A stretch of 18,632 bases of DNA. Origin: DATAXS01 sp036266715 (GTDB taxonomy: Bacteria > Patescibacteriota > Minisyncoccia > UBA6257 > 2-01-FULL-56-20). The DNA is taken from assembly GCA_036266715.1 (NCBI GenBank), contig DATAXS010000032.1, positions 1-18,632 on the forward strand, read 5' to 3'. A program made the position numbers and the translations under genes. This document shows, in pieces, positions 1-6,276 of this stretch (its first letter is position 1; every line of letters starts with the position of its first letter). Under the pieces are notes generated by a model. That model made no database searches, had not been told where the DNA came from, and saw only the letters and a program-made list of their open reading frames with translations.

Positions 1-152
1 ATTTGGTAAAAGTAACCGATGGCCCGTTCAAGGACTACGATGGCAAGATCGCGGAAGTAAACGAGGAAAAGGGGAGCATTAAGGTGCTCGTGCCCATCTT
101 TGGCCGCGACACCGCCGTGGAACTGGACTCGCTGCAGGTTAAAAAAATCTAA
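1..152 (+). CDS. nusG: Transcription termination/antitermination protein NusG, C-terminal end (partial)
   Basis: The 5' part lies outside the window; the reading frame enters at base 3 and stops with TAA at 150-152. The 49 visible residues are the C-terminal KOW domain: VKVTDGPFKDYDGKIAEVNE, then a strand reading KVLVPIFGRDTAVELD and the ending QVKKI, which is the typical NusG finish. NusG binds RNA polymerase through its missing N-terminal domain, and its KOW domain contacts Rho or ribosomal protein S10. The stop is 14 nt before the ATG of rpsR, so the two are probably cotranscribed. In many bacteria nusG precedes rplK; rpsR as the next gene is a different arrangement. Confidence 0.93.
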   Translation, partial: LVKVTDGPFKDYDGKIAEVNEEKGSIKVLVPIFGRDTAVELDSLQVKKI

Positions 153-166
153 AACATCAATTGACA

Positions 167-370
167 ATGGCCCAACAGTGCTTTTTCTGCTCACAGAATT
201 TAATGAACGTGGATTACAAAGAAGTGGACCTTTTGAAGAGGTTTGTTTCGAGCCAGGCAAAGATCATTGACCCCCGCCACACGGGCATCTGCGCCAAGCA
301 CCAACGCAAGCTCGCGCAGGCCATCAAGCGTGCAAGGTATATGGGTCTTTTGGCGTACGTCCGAAAATAA
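167..370 (+). CDS. rpsR: 30S ribosomal protein S18 (bS18)
   Basis: The product is 67 residues from the ATG at 167; a TTG two codons upstream (161) is in frame but less likely. Family hallmarks are visible: an N-terminal FFCSQN stretch, DYKEVDLLKRFVSSQAKI, the PRHTG turn, and the basic helix KHQRKLAQAIKRARYMGLL. S18 sits on the platform of the 30S subunit next to S6 and S11. Usual S18 proteins are about 70-80 residues, so this one is compact. No good Shine-Dalgarno sequence lies upstream, and nusG ends 14 nt before it. The stop is followed after one base by the left arm of a 34-bp inverted repeat. Confidence 0.95.
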   Translation: MAQQCFFCSQNLMNVDYKEVDLLKRFVSSQAKIIDPRHTGICAKHQRKLAQAIKRARYMGLLAYVRK

Positions 371-371
371 A

Positions 372-529
372 ATAGCAGAACAGGAAGGAAGGAGGATTCT
401 TGGGACGTCTCGGAGGCGCCCCGCTTAATAATAAAAAACACTACTGGTGAGTAGCGCCGAGAGAGAGGTGCGCGCCGAGAACGGCGCGACACCGTTCCCA
501 AGAATCCTCCTTCCTTCCTGTTCTGCTAT
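372..529. repeat. 34-bp perfect inverted repeat around a structured 90-nt centre
   Basis: Arms 372-405 and 496-529 are exact reverse complements (34 bp). The left arm starts one base after the rpsR stop; the right arm contains most of the -10 element of the next gene. The centre (406-495) holds its own hairpin, CGCGCCG at 471-477 and CGGCGCG at 482-488 with a 4-nt loop, and two direct copies of GCGCCGAGA. It has no plausible reading frame. It could act as the rpsR terminator/processing structure or encode a small structured RNA. The GGGCTCTTTTTAA motif of the other long hairpins in this window is absent here. Confidence 0.85.
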
Positions 530-532
530 AAT
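527..532 (+). promoter_or_regulatory. -10 element of the PAP2 gene
   Basis: TATAAT at 527-532 is preceded by TTCTGC and followed by the ATG at 547. This predicts an mRNA leader of only about 7 nt, too short for a normal Shine-Dalgarno sequence. No good -35 is visible. The string TTCTGCTATAAT recurs exactly before infB (12467-12478). Confidence 0.6.
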
Positions 533-546
533 CATATTTACGAACG

Positions 547-1131
547 ATGACGCTCAACCAGACCATATTCCTTTTCATCCATCATTTTGCGGGGCGCTAC
601 GCGTTTGCGGATGGCGTAGGGATTTTCTTCGCCGAATATCTTGCCTACTTCATGGTCGCGGCATTTCTTGTGCTCGTGTATTATCAATCGGGCTGGCGGA
701 GAAAAATGTATTTGTTTTGCGAGGGCGCGATTGCCATCATGCTCTCGCGCGGGATCGTGACGGAGGTCATCAGATTTTTCTATCACCATCAGCGGCCGTT
801 TTCTTTTTATAATTTTGTGCCGCTCATCCAGGAACAAGGATGGTCATTTCCTTCTGGGCACATGGCGTGGTTCTTTGCGATGTCGCTCACCGTTTGGTAT
901 GTGAATCGCACATGGGGATGGTGGTTCTTCGGTCTTTCCACGGTGATGGGCGTGGCGCGCGTGTACGTGGGCGTCCATTGGCCGCTTGATATCGTGGGCG
1001 GCATGGTGGTGGGCCTCGTGTGCGCCTGGGTTGTGCACCGGATCTTCAAGGGCACAAGGGAGGCGCTGTACCGGGCCCACGCCCCGCATCGGCCGCCGGA
1101 CGCAGCACCCCTTTCCGCCCGCGAAGCGTAA
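547..1131 (+). CDS. PAP2-family membrane phosphatase (undecaprenyl-diphosphatase-like)
   Basis: This is a 194-residue integral membrane protein with the three PAP2 signature motifs: R76 then R83-P84 (family KxxxxxxRP, with Arg for Lys), PSGH at 102-105, and R138-x5-H144-x3-D148. H105 and H144 are the expected catalytic histidines, which form and break a phospho-histidine intermediate. Hydrophobic segments lie around residues 30-46, 57-72, 104-118, 123-140 and 148-164. Family members dephosphorylate lipid phosphates such as undecaprenyl diphosphate (BcrC/PgpB-like); the substrate cannot be told from sequence. The start is the ATG just behind the TATAAT box. A two-component system follows 81 nt later, which might tie it to envelope stress, but that is inference. 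Confidence 0.88.
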   Translation: MTLNQTIFLFIHHFAGRYAFADGVGIFFAEYLAYFMVAAFLVLVYYQSGWRRKMYLFCEGAIAIMLSRGIVTEVIRFFYHHQRPFSFYNFVPLIQEQGWSFPSGHMAWFFAMSLTVWYVNRTWGWWFFGLSTVMGVARVYVGVHWPLDIVGGMVVGLVCAWVVHRIFKGTREALYRAHAPHRPPDAAPLSAREA

Positions 1132-1155
1132 CAATAAGTGAGCATCCACCGTATT

Positions 1156-1194
1156 TTCATGAGAAATTCATGAGACGATGAGTAAGCTTATATC
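1156..1194 (+). promoter_or_regulatory. Tandem TTCATGAG boxes and promoter of the two-component operon
   Basis: TTCATGAG occurs at 1156-1163 and again at 1167-1174, exactly 11 bp apart. Direct repeats with an 11-bp period are typical binding sites of OmpR/PhoB-type regulators, which bind head-to-tail. A possible -10 (TATATC, 1189-1194) follows. Related TTCATC boxes with the same period lie behind the operon, so autoregulation is likely. Confidence 0.55.
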
Positions 1195-1212
1195 AAGTTA
1201 GTCAAAGCTCAA

Positions 1213-1887
1213 ATGCGCATATTAATCATTGACGATGAAGAGAAGCTCGCTAAGTCACTTAAACGGGGACTGGAGCGGAGCGGTTACGCCGTGGATTACC
1301 TTTTGGACGGCGAATCGGGCGAACGGCGGTTGGAACTGTACCGTAACGACTACGACCTTGTGATCCTTGATCTCATGCTTCCCGGCAAGAATGGTTTTGA
1401 GGTGTGCACCGAGATGCGGCGCAACGGGGTCACGACGCCGGTCCTCATCCTCACCGCCCGCGACGCGACGGACGACAAGGTGAAAGCGCTGGACAGCGGC
1501 GGCGACGACTATCTCGTAAAACCGTTTTCTTTTGAGGAACTTCTTGCCCGCGCCCGCGCGCTCCTGCGCAGGCCGCAGGCGGCGCTTCCGGACGAGCTCA
1601 AAGTGGGACAGCTCACCTTGAAGCCCGCCCAGCGCGAAGTGTACCGCGACGGCAAAAAAGTGGACCTCACGCTCAAGGAATTTGAACTTTTATACTTCCT
1701 GATGCGGAATCCGAACAAGGTTCTGAACCGCGAGGATATCTACGTGCACCTGTGGGATTTTGCGGCGAATTCGCTTTCCAACATCATTGACGTCCATATA
1801 AAAAATCTAAGGAAAAAATTGGGAGACGACAGCAATGAGAAAATTTTGGAAACAGTTAGGGGCGTGGGGTACCGGCTTAAAGCGTAA
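1213..1887 (+). CDS. OmpR/PhoB-family response regulator
   Basis: The product is 224 residues with the classic two-domain build. The receiver domain (about 1-120) has the acidic pair D7-D8, phospho-acceptor D53 in LVILDLMLPG, T81 in LILTARD, and K103 in LVKPF. The winged-helix DNA-binding domain (about 128-224) includes LTLKEFELLYFLMRNPNKVL and ends with the family signature VDVH-like IIDVHIKNLRKKLGDD and ETVRGVGYRL. Phosphorylation by the partner kinase should favour binding as a dimer to direct repeats. Such repeats (TTCAT, 11-bp period) lie upstream of this gene and downstream of the kinase. The kinase gene starts inside this gene's 3' end (53-nt overlap), so translation is coupled. Confidence 0.95.
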   Translation: MRILIIDDEEKLAKSLKRGLERSGYAVDYLLDGESGERRLELYRNDYDLVILDLMLPGKNGFEVCTEMRRNGVTTPVLILTARDATDDKVKALDSGGDDYLVKPFSFEELLARARALLRRPQAALPDELKVGQLTLKPAQREVYRDGKKVDLTLKEFELLYFLMRNPNKVLNREDIYVHLWDFAANSLSNIIDVHIKNLRKKLGDDSNEKILETVRGVGYRLKA

Positions 1888-2977
1888 GTTCGCGCCGGAC
1901 ATCTTTTCGACGGCGAGGTTCAAGATCGCATTTCTCTATCTCGTGATGGGAGTCATGATCCTCGGTGTGGCGGGATACCTCGTGTATGCGCGCATCCTTT
2001 CGCTTATTCAATCGGTGCTTGGCACGATCACCCAGCTTCTTGCAAACCCTTCGGCCGCAGGGAGCGCGTCCACCGCCTCGCTCATCACGCAGGCTATTAA
2101 TACGCAGGTCGCACAGTTGAACATGGCGGTGGGGCTCTGGGTGTTCGTCACGCTTGTTGTCTCCGCATACATCCTTGCGGGCATCACGCTGTGGCCCATT
2201 CGCCGCGCCATGGAACGCCAGCGCCGCTTTATCGCGAACGTTTCGCACGAGCTCCGCACGCCGCTTTCCGTCATGAAGACCGAATCGGAAGTGGCGCTTA
2301 TGACGAATCGCGCGGACGGCGCCGCGTTAGCCCTGGACGGCACGAACGGCGGAGCTTCATCCACCGAACTCCTCGAGACGGTAAAGAGCAACCTCCAGGA
2401 AATTGACCGTCTTTCGCGCATCACGCAGTTCTTGCTGGATTTCTCCAACTTTGAGAGCCGTCTCGCGCGCTTTGATGCGTCGGCCGTGGACCTTGCGCTC
2501 ATCGTGGGAAATGCCGCGAAGCTCATAGAGAAGATCGCCGGGGAAAAAGGGGTCGCGCTCGTGCTTGCTTCCGGTCCCGGATCCGTTCCGCAGGGACAGG
2601 CCTTAGTGGAGGGTAACCCGGTGGGACTTGAGGAAATGACGCTTAACATTCTAAAGAACGCCGTGAACTACACGCCTGCCGGAGGCACCGTCACGGTGAA
2701 TATCTTCCGTTCCCGGCGCGGATACCAGCGCTACGGCTGGGTCACGCTCGCCATACGGGACACGGGCATTGGCATCCCGCCGGAAGACCTGCCGCATCTC
2801 TTTGAGCCGTTCTACCGGGGTAAACGCGCCATTGCGACACACGATGGCGACCGGCACAGCGCGGGCCTTGGGCTTGCCATTGTGAAGGAGATCGCAGACC
2901 TTCATAAAGCGGCGATCACCGTGAAGAGCGTTGTCGGTGAAGGGACGTCCATTGCCGTGCGTTTTGCGCAAATATAA
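1835..2977 (+). CDS. Membrane sensor histidine kinase (HisKA/HATPase)
   Basis: The product is 380 residues. Two transmembrane helices (about 31-52 and 98-120) flank a short extracytoplasmic loop of about 45 residues, probably too small for a classical ligand-binding domain. H138 lies in the H-box FIANVSHELRTPLSVMKTE. The ATPase domain shows the N-box LNILKNAVNYTP, G1 box DTGIGIPPE, F-box LFEPFYRG and G2 box GLGLAIVKEI. It should autophosphorylate H138 and pass the phosphate to D53 of the regulator encoded just upstream. The ATG at 1835 overlaps the regulator gene by 53 nt; the early residues (RKFWKQLG) form a plausible basic cytoplasmic tail. What it senses is unknown; a membrane or envelope state would fit the small loop. 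Confidence 0.93.
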   Translation: MRKFWKQLGAWGTGLKRKFAPDIFSTARFKIAFLYLVMGVMILGVAGYLVYARILSLIQSVLGTITQLLANPSAAGSASTASLITQAINTQVAQLNMAVGLWVFVTLVVSAYILAGITLWPIRRAMERQRRFIANVSHELRTPLSVMKTESEVALMTNRADGAALALDGTNGGASSTELLETVKSNLQEIDRLSRITQFLLDFSNFESRLARFDASAVDLALIVGNAAKLIEKIAGEKGVALVLASGPGSVPQGQALVEGNPVGLEEMTLNILKNAVNYTPAGGTVTVNIFRSRRGYQRYGWVTLAIRDTGIGIPPEDLPHLFEPFYRGKRAIATHDGDRHSAGLGLAIVKEIADLHKAAITVKSVVGEGTSIAVRFAQI

Positions 2978-3003
2978 ATTTCTTCATCAACGTAGGGCAC
3001 TTT

Positions 3004-3036
3004 TTCATCCTGGTTTCATCTAAGGGGGCATAGAAT
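3004..3036 (+). promoter_or_regulatory. Promoter with tandem TTCATC boxes (putative response-regulator target)
   Basis: TTCATC occurs at 3004-3009 and 3015-3020 (11 bp apart), with a further copy at 2983-2988, 21 bp upstream. The -10 TAGAAT is at 3031-3036, ten bases behind the last box, and the -35 position is occupied by the boxes. This is the layout of PhoB-type activated promoters. The boxes resemble the TTCATGAG pair before the response regulator gene, so this promoter is a likely target of the same protein. Confidence 0.6.
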
Positions 3037-3154
3037 GGGTAAAAGGTCGATCAGGAAAAAACTTTATTTGGCAAACACCACAACAAAAATGGCTCAACCA
3101 ACGCATTCGCCGCCGACTCCTCAGGGTGGTCCGCAAGAACGCCTTCCGCCTTGA
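3035..3154 (+). CDS. Possible small proline-rich peptide (or non-coding RNA)
   Basis: A frame from ATG 3035 to TGA 3152-3154 would encode 39 residues; an in-frame ATG at 3089 gives 21 residues, beginning MAQPTHSPPTPQGG and ending RLPP. The first ATG overlaps the -10 element, so the internal ATG at 3089 is the only start that fits the predicted transcript (about 45-nt leader). No Shine-Dalgarno sequence or known domain is visible. The basic N-terminal part (GKRSIRKK) and proline-rich tail look peptide-like, but composition alone cannot prove coding. The transcript would run to the terminator at about 3268, about 225 nt, equally suitable for a small RNA. Confidence 0.3.
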   Translation: MGKRSIRKKLYLANTTTKMAQPTHSPPTPQGGPQERLPP

Positions 3155-3237
3155 GATCCAATAGCACCTCACATTTAAAAAAAGAGAATAGGGCAACTTT
3201 CAGGGGGATACTAGCTGCTTCTCTCTACGGGGAGCAA
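3155..3237. other. Non-coding 3' part of the small transcription unit
   Basis: No gene is seen here. TGCTTCTC and GGGGAGCA near 3213-3235 can form an imperfect hairpin shortly before the terminator, in keeping with a structured RNA end. Confidence 0.35.
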
Positions 3238-3268
3238 TAAAAACGGCGACCGATTCGGCCGCCTTTTT
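3238..3268. terminator. Bidirectional intrinsic terminator
   Basis: GGCG(a)CCG-att-CGG(c)CGCC at 3245-3263 forms a stem with one mismatch, preceded by five A and followed by five T. It can terminate the plus-strand small unit and, from the other side, the minus-strand dehydrogenase gene that stops at 3293. Confidence 0.8.
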
Positions 3269-3292
3269 ATTTATCTTTAATTTTATCTACTC

Positions 3293-4582
3293 TTATCTCC
3301 CCACCCCTTGGTACGCAATGCCGGCTTTCACAAAATCCTCTTTTGGCAGGCAATTTCTGCCGTCCACCACAACGCGGATGCCATGCTTGACGAAGTCGTG
3401 CGGGCGGAGCGCGCGGAATGGCTCGTGCGCGGTTGCGATGATCACGCCGTCCGCGTGCGCGAGCGCGTCGTGCAGGGTCTTCGCGCTTGACTGGTCTTTG
3501 ATGTAGGGGTCATACGTGCGGACGTTCGCCCCCTTCTTGGTGAGGATGCGCACGATCTCGTGCGACGGACTTTCTCGCGCGTCGTCTATGTCCGGCTTGT
3601 AGGCGAGACCGAGCACCGCGATGTTTGCCCGGGCGAGCTTCCCCGCGTGCTTTTCCAAAGTTTTTTCCAGGCGTTCCACCACAAAGCGCGGCATGTCGTC
3701 GTTTATCTCGCGGGCGAGCGCGAGGATGCGGTGTTCAAAACCGTTTTCCCCGGCAACGTCAATGAGCGCGTAGGGATCCACCGGAATGAAACGGCCGCCC
3801 ACGCCGCCCGGGTAGAACGGCATAAAGCCGAATGGCTTGGTGGATGCGCCTTCTATCACGCGCAGCACGTCAATGCCGAGCTTGGAAAAGCTCACCGCGA
3901 GCTCGTTCACAAAGGCAATATTCACGTCGCGAAACGCATTTTCCACGATCTTCACGGCTTCGGCTTCCTTCAGCGAGCTCATGGGTTTTATCTCGCCCTT
4001 GAGGAGCGTTTTGTAAAAAGAGATGGCGCGCTTGAGGCTCACCGGGTCAAGGCCGCCCACCACGCGCGGGATCTTTTCCACATGCCACTTTTCGTCGCCG
4101 GGATTCGTCCGTTCCGGGCAATAGGCAAGATCAAAATCCAATCCGCCGCGCAAGTGCGACCCTTTTTCCAGGATGGGGAGCACGACGGATTCGCAGGTGC
4201 CCGGATTCACCGCCGATTCCACAATGACGAGCTGCCCCTTTTGCACGTGCGGCGCGATGTTCCGGCATGCGGCGCGCAACGCAACGAGGTCCGGCGTCCG
4301 GTCCTCGCGCACCGAGGTCGTGATACCCACGATGACAACCGCCGCTTCCTTCACTCGAGAAAAATCGTTCGTAACGTCCAGGCGGCTTTTTGCGGTTTGC
4401 TTCTCAAGGTTCCTGTCCAAAAACGGCGACTCGCGCCTGGAAAGGCGCTCCACTACTTCCGGGTTCACGTCAATGCCAATCACGTGGTATCCCTTGTGGT
4501 CCGCGAGCAGCGCGAGCGGCAGCCCCACCGCGCCAAGGCCCACGACTGCGATCTTTTTTCCTTCTTGTTTTGTGTGTTTCAT
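3293..4582 (-). CDS. UDP-glucose/UDP-N-acetyl-mannosamine dehydrogenase family protein lacking the catalytic Cys
   Basis: The product is 429 residues with all three domains of the nucleotide-sugar dehydrogenase family: an N-terminal NAD-binding fold (VVGLGAVGLPLA, 13-24), the middle dimer domain (KIVENAFRDVNIAFVNEL, 211-228) and a C-terminal UDP-binding domain (LGLAYKPDIDDARESPS, about 325-341). The overall pattern is nearest to UDP-GlcNAc/ManNAc dehydrogenases (WbpA/WecC/TviB type), which make uronic acids for surface polysaccharides. Oddly, the active-site motif, normally GGHCIPVDP, reads GGRFIPVDP: position 265 is Phe (codon TTC, 3788-3790) instead of the nucleophilic Cys, and 264 is Arg instead of His. 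CPER (155-158) and the conserved Asn/Lys helix are kept, and the frame is intact. It may have a changed or lost second oxidation step. Confidence 0.87.
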   Translation of the reverse strand: MKHTKQEGKKIAVVGLGAVGLPLALLADHKGYHVIGIDVNPEVVERLSRRESPFLDRNLEKQTAKSRLDVTNDFSRVKEAAVVIVGITTSVREDRTPDLVALRAACRNIAPHVQKGQLVIVESAVNPGTCESVVLPILEKGSHLRGGLDFDLAYCPERTNPGDEKWHVEKIPRVVGGLDPVSLKRAISFYKTLLKGEIKPMSSLKEAEAVKIVENAFRDVNIAFVNELAVSFSKLGIDVLRVIEGASTKPFGFMPFYPGGVGGRFIPVDPYALIDVAGENGFEHRILALAREINDDMPRFVVERLEKTLEKHAGKLARANIAVLGLAYKPDIDDARESPSHEIVRILTKKGANVRTYDPYIKDQSSAKTLHDALAHADGVIIATAHEPFRALRPHDFVKHGIRVVVDGRNCLPKEDFVKAGIAYQGVGR

Positions 4583-4584
4583 AC

Positions 4585-4623
4585 AAAATAGAACGGCGCA
4601 CCTGCGCGGGCGGTACGCCGTTC
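4585..4623 (-). terminator. Hairpin between mscL and the dehydrogenase gene
   Basis: On the minus strand GAACGGCG (4623-4616) pairs with CGCCGTTC (4598-4591) and is followed by TATTTT, directly before the dehydrogenase ATG at 4582. It could terminate or attenuate readthrough from the mscL gene. A competing small hairpin (GCGCA/TGCGC) lies inside it. Confidence 0.5.
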
Positions 4624-4646
4624 ATCTGCCGTTCATTCGTGGTCCG

Positions 4647-5063
4647 TTAATCTATTTTTGATGTGCAGAATGCGCACTTCTTGGCCTCCTTGGGAATGTC
4701 GCTCAGGCAGTAGGGACATTTCTTGGTTGTTTGCGGCAGCGGTGATCCGGGTTTCTTGAACCGCGTTGAAAGCTTGTTGATGGGGAGCACGACAAAGAAA
4801 TAGATAGCGAATGCGGTGACGAGGAACGATATGACGGCGTTCACGAAGCTGCCATACTGGAACTGGCTGCCGTGGATGGTGACGGTGAAGTTGGAAAAGT
4901 TCGGCTGCTTAAAGAGCACGGAAATAAAGGGAGAAAATAGGTCGTTCACGAGCGCGTTCACCACGTTCTGGAAGGCGGCGCCGACCATGACGCCGACCGC
5001 AAGGTCCACCACGTTCCCGCGCAATATAAAGTCTCGGAATCCTTTTAGCATGTTCTTGTCCAT
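4647..5063 (-). CDS. mscL: Large-conductance mechanosensitive channel MscL with C-terminal zinc ribbon
   Basis: The product is 138 residues from ATG 5063. The MscL core is clear: N-terminal amphipathic helix (LKGFRDFILRGNVVDLAVGV), glycine/alanine-rich TM1 (VGVMVGAAFQNVVNALVNDL), a periplasmic loop, and TM2 (FVNAVISFLVTAFAIYFFVV). The channel opens as a homopentamer under membrane tension and releases solutes on hypo-osmotic shock. The cytoplasmic tail carries two CxxC pairs (C116/C119 and C130/C133: CPYC and CAFC), a probable zinc ribbon not found in E. coli MscL. A longer frame back to 5156 exists, but TATAAT lies at 5073-5068 just before the chosen ATG, giving a leaderless message; an alternative ATG is at 5051. 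A second, ribbon-less MscL lies at 11621-11932. Confidence 0.9.
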   Translation of the reverse strand: MDKNMLKGFRDFILRGNVVDLAVGVMVGAAFQNVVNALVNDLFSPFISVLFKQPNFSNFTVTIHGSQFQYGSFVNAVISFLVTAFAIYFFVVLPINKLSTRFKKPGSPLPQTTKKCPYCLSDIPKEAKKCAFCTSKID

Positions 5064-5067
5064 CCTT

Positions 5068-5073
5068 ATTATA
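5068..5073 (-). promoter_or_regulatory. -10 element of mscL
   Basis: TATAAT on the minus strand lies only 4 nt before the ATG at 5063, predicting a leaderless transcript. If transcription starts beyond this ATG, initiation at the in-frame ATG 5051 would be used. No clear -35 is visible. Confidence 0.5.
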
Positions 5074-5187
5074 TCATCGCGGACGTTATGAGGGTTCCGT
5101 GAGGCGCTCCCAGTGACCGCGAAGCGGCCGGCGATCGGCAAGGGGGCAACGGGCAACTTAAATTCGGCATCATTCGTAAAAAATCAT

Positions 5188-5907
5188 ATGGACATAAAAA
5201 ATAAAGTGGTGGTGGTGACGGGGGCGTCGCAGGGTATCGGCCATGCGGTCGCGGAACTTTTGGGGAAGCAGGGGGCCAAGATGGTGCTCGCGGCGCGTTC
5301 GGTGGGCGAGATCTCGGCGCTTGCAAAGAAACTGCCGGATGCGCTCGCGGTCGCGACCGACATGAGGAAACCCGGCGACGTTTTAGACCTTATTGATAAA
5401 ACACTCGCCAAATATGGCCGCATAGACATTTTGATAAACAATGCCGGGCAGGGGATGTACGGTCCGGTGGAATCAATTGATATTGATAAATACAAGGACA
5501 TCATGGAGCTCAACGTGTTCGCGGTCGTGCGCGCGATGGAGGCCGCGATACCTGCAATGCGTAAGCAGGGCGGGGGTATGATCGTGAACGTGAGTTCGCG
5601 CGTGTCAAAAAACTATTTCCCGAACCTTGCCGCGTACGCATCAACAAAGTACGCCTTAAACGCCATTTCGCTCACGGCCCGCGCGGAGCTTGAGAAGGAC
5701 CACATTGTGGTTTCCGTAATGCATCCCAAAATGACCGCCACGAACTTTGGTAAAAACGCGGCCGTCGCCCGGCCCGCGTCATCCAACCGGCCGGCAGGCA
5801 GTACGCCCGCGCCCGCGCGTCCCGGCATGGAAGTGGACACGGCCGAGGCGGTCGCGGAAAAGATCGGAGAGCTTATTCGCACCGAGGAACCCGAGGCAGA
5901 AATGTAA
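5188..5907 (+). CDS. Short-chain dehydrogenase/reductase (SDR)
   Basis: The product is 239 residues from ATG 5188, chosen because MDIKNKVVVVTGASQGIG begins exactly where classical SDRs do; a GTG-type extension to 5113 adds only non-conserved sequence. Motifs: cofactor loop TGASQGIG (11-18), NNAG (84-87), Ser136/137 and the catalytic pair Y150-x3-K154 (YASTK). It is an NAD(P)-dependent oxidoreductase of the classical type; the substrate cannot be predicted. A proline/alanine-rich stretch (about 195-212) interrupts the usual substrate-loop region near the C-terminus. The gene is divergent from mscL and is followed after two bases by a 27-bp perfect hairpin. Confidence 0.9.
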   Translation: MDIKNKVVVVTGASQGIGHAVAELLGKQGAKMVLAARSVGEISALAKKLPDALAVATDMRKPGDVLDLIDKTLAKYGRIDILINNAGQGMYGPVESIDIDKYKDIMELNVFAVVRAMEAAIPAMRKQGGGMIVNVSSRVSKNYFPNLAAYASTKYALNAISLTARAELEKDHIVVSVMHPKMTATNFGKNAAVARPASSNRPAGSTPAPARPGMEVDTAEAVAEKIGELIRTEEPEAEM

Positions 5908-5909
5908 GG

Positions 5910-5975
5910 GGCAGGATGGCGCGTCTTTAAAAAGAGTACTAAGAAGGGCTCTTTTTAAAGACGCGCCATCCTGCC
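5910..5975 (+). repeat. 27-bp perfect hairpin behind the SDR gene, with GGGCTCTTTTTAA motif
   Basis: Arms 5910-5936 and 5949-5975 are exact reverse complements around a 12-nt loop. The inner part (AAAAAGAG...CTCTTTTT) resembles an intrinsic terminator, but the stem continues for many more base pairs. GGGCTCTTTTTAA at 5946-5958 matches the core of the hairpins behind tRNA-Ser (12241-12316) and tRNA-Leu (15891-15978), on the same strand as the upstream gene in all three. Confidence 0.85.
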
Positions 5976-6067
5976 TTTCATAATGAATTCACCGGGAGGA
6001 CCTTATTGTTTACAAATAAGGGTCAACAGTAGTTGCCCGTGGTGATCAAATGTAAATAATAAAAACC

Positions 6068-6265
6068 ATGCCAAGAAAATATGGTCCGAAATCGCAGGAA
6101 AAAGTGCGTCGTGCGTTGCACGAAGCCAAGCGCGGCCAGTTGAAAAGCGGCCGGAGCGGAAAGACCGTAAAAAGCAGGAAGCAGGCCATTGCGATCGGGC
6201 TTGCGGAGGCGCGCCGCGAAGGTGCAAAGGTGCCTTCGCCTAAAGCGGGCAGGAGAAAAAGATAA
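6068..6265 (+). CDS. Small basic DUF6496-like protein
   Basis: The product is 65 residues, highly basic. It starts MPRKYGPKSQEKVRRALHE, continues with KRGQLKSGRSGK, and contains SRKQAIAIGLAEARREGAKV, the characteristic stretch of the DUF6496 group of small proteins. Their molecular function is not established; the charge suggests binding to nucleic acid, but this is inference. The ATG at 6068 has no strong Shine-Dalgarno sequence. The gene is 11 nt upstream of the gtrA-like gene, so the two are likely cotranscribed. Confidence 0.75.
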   Translation: MPRKYGPKSQEKVRRALHEAKRGQLKSGRSGKTVKSRKQAIAIGLAEARREGAKVPSPKAGRRKR

Positions 6266-6276
6266 CCTATACCGCC

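Noticed and set aside
3560..4591. 343-residue open frame on the plus strand
   Set aside because: It is antisense to the whole dehydrogenase gene, has no recognisable domain, and arises from the GC-rich codon pattern of the real gene.
5910..5975. Ordinary intrinsic terminator only
   Set aside because: The inner part fits a terminator, but the further perfect pairing and the shared motif with the tRNA hairpins need another explanation; kept as a finding.
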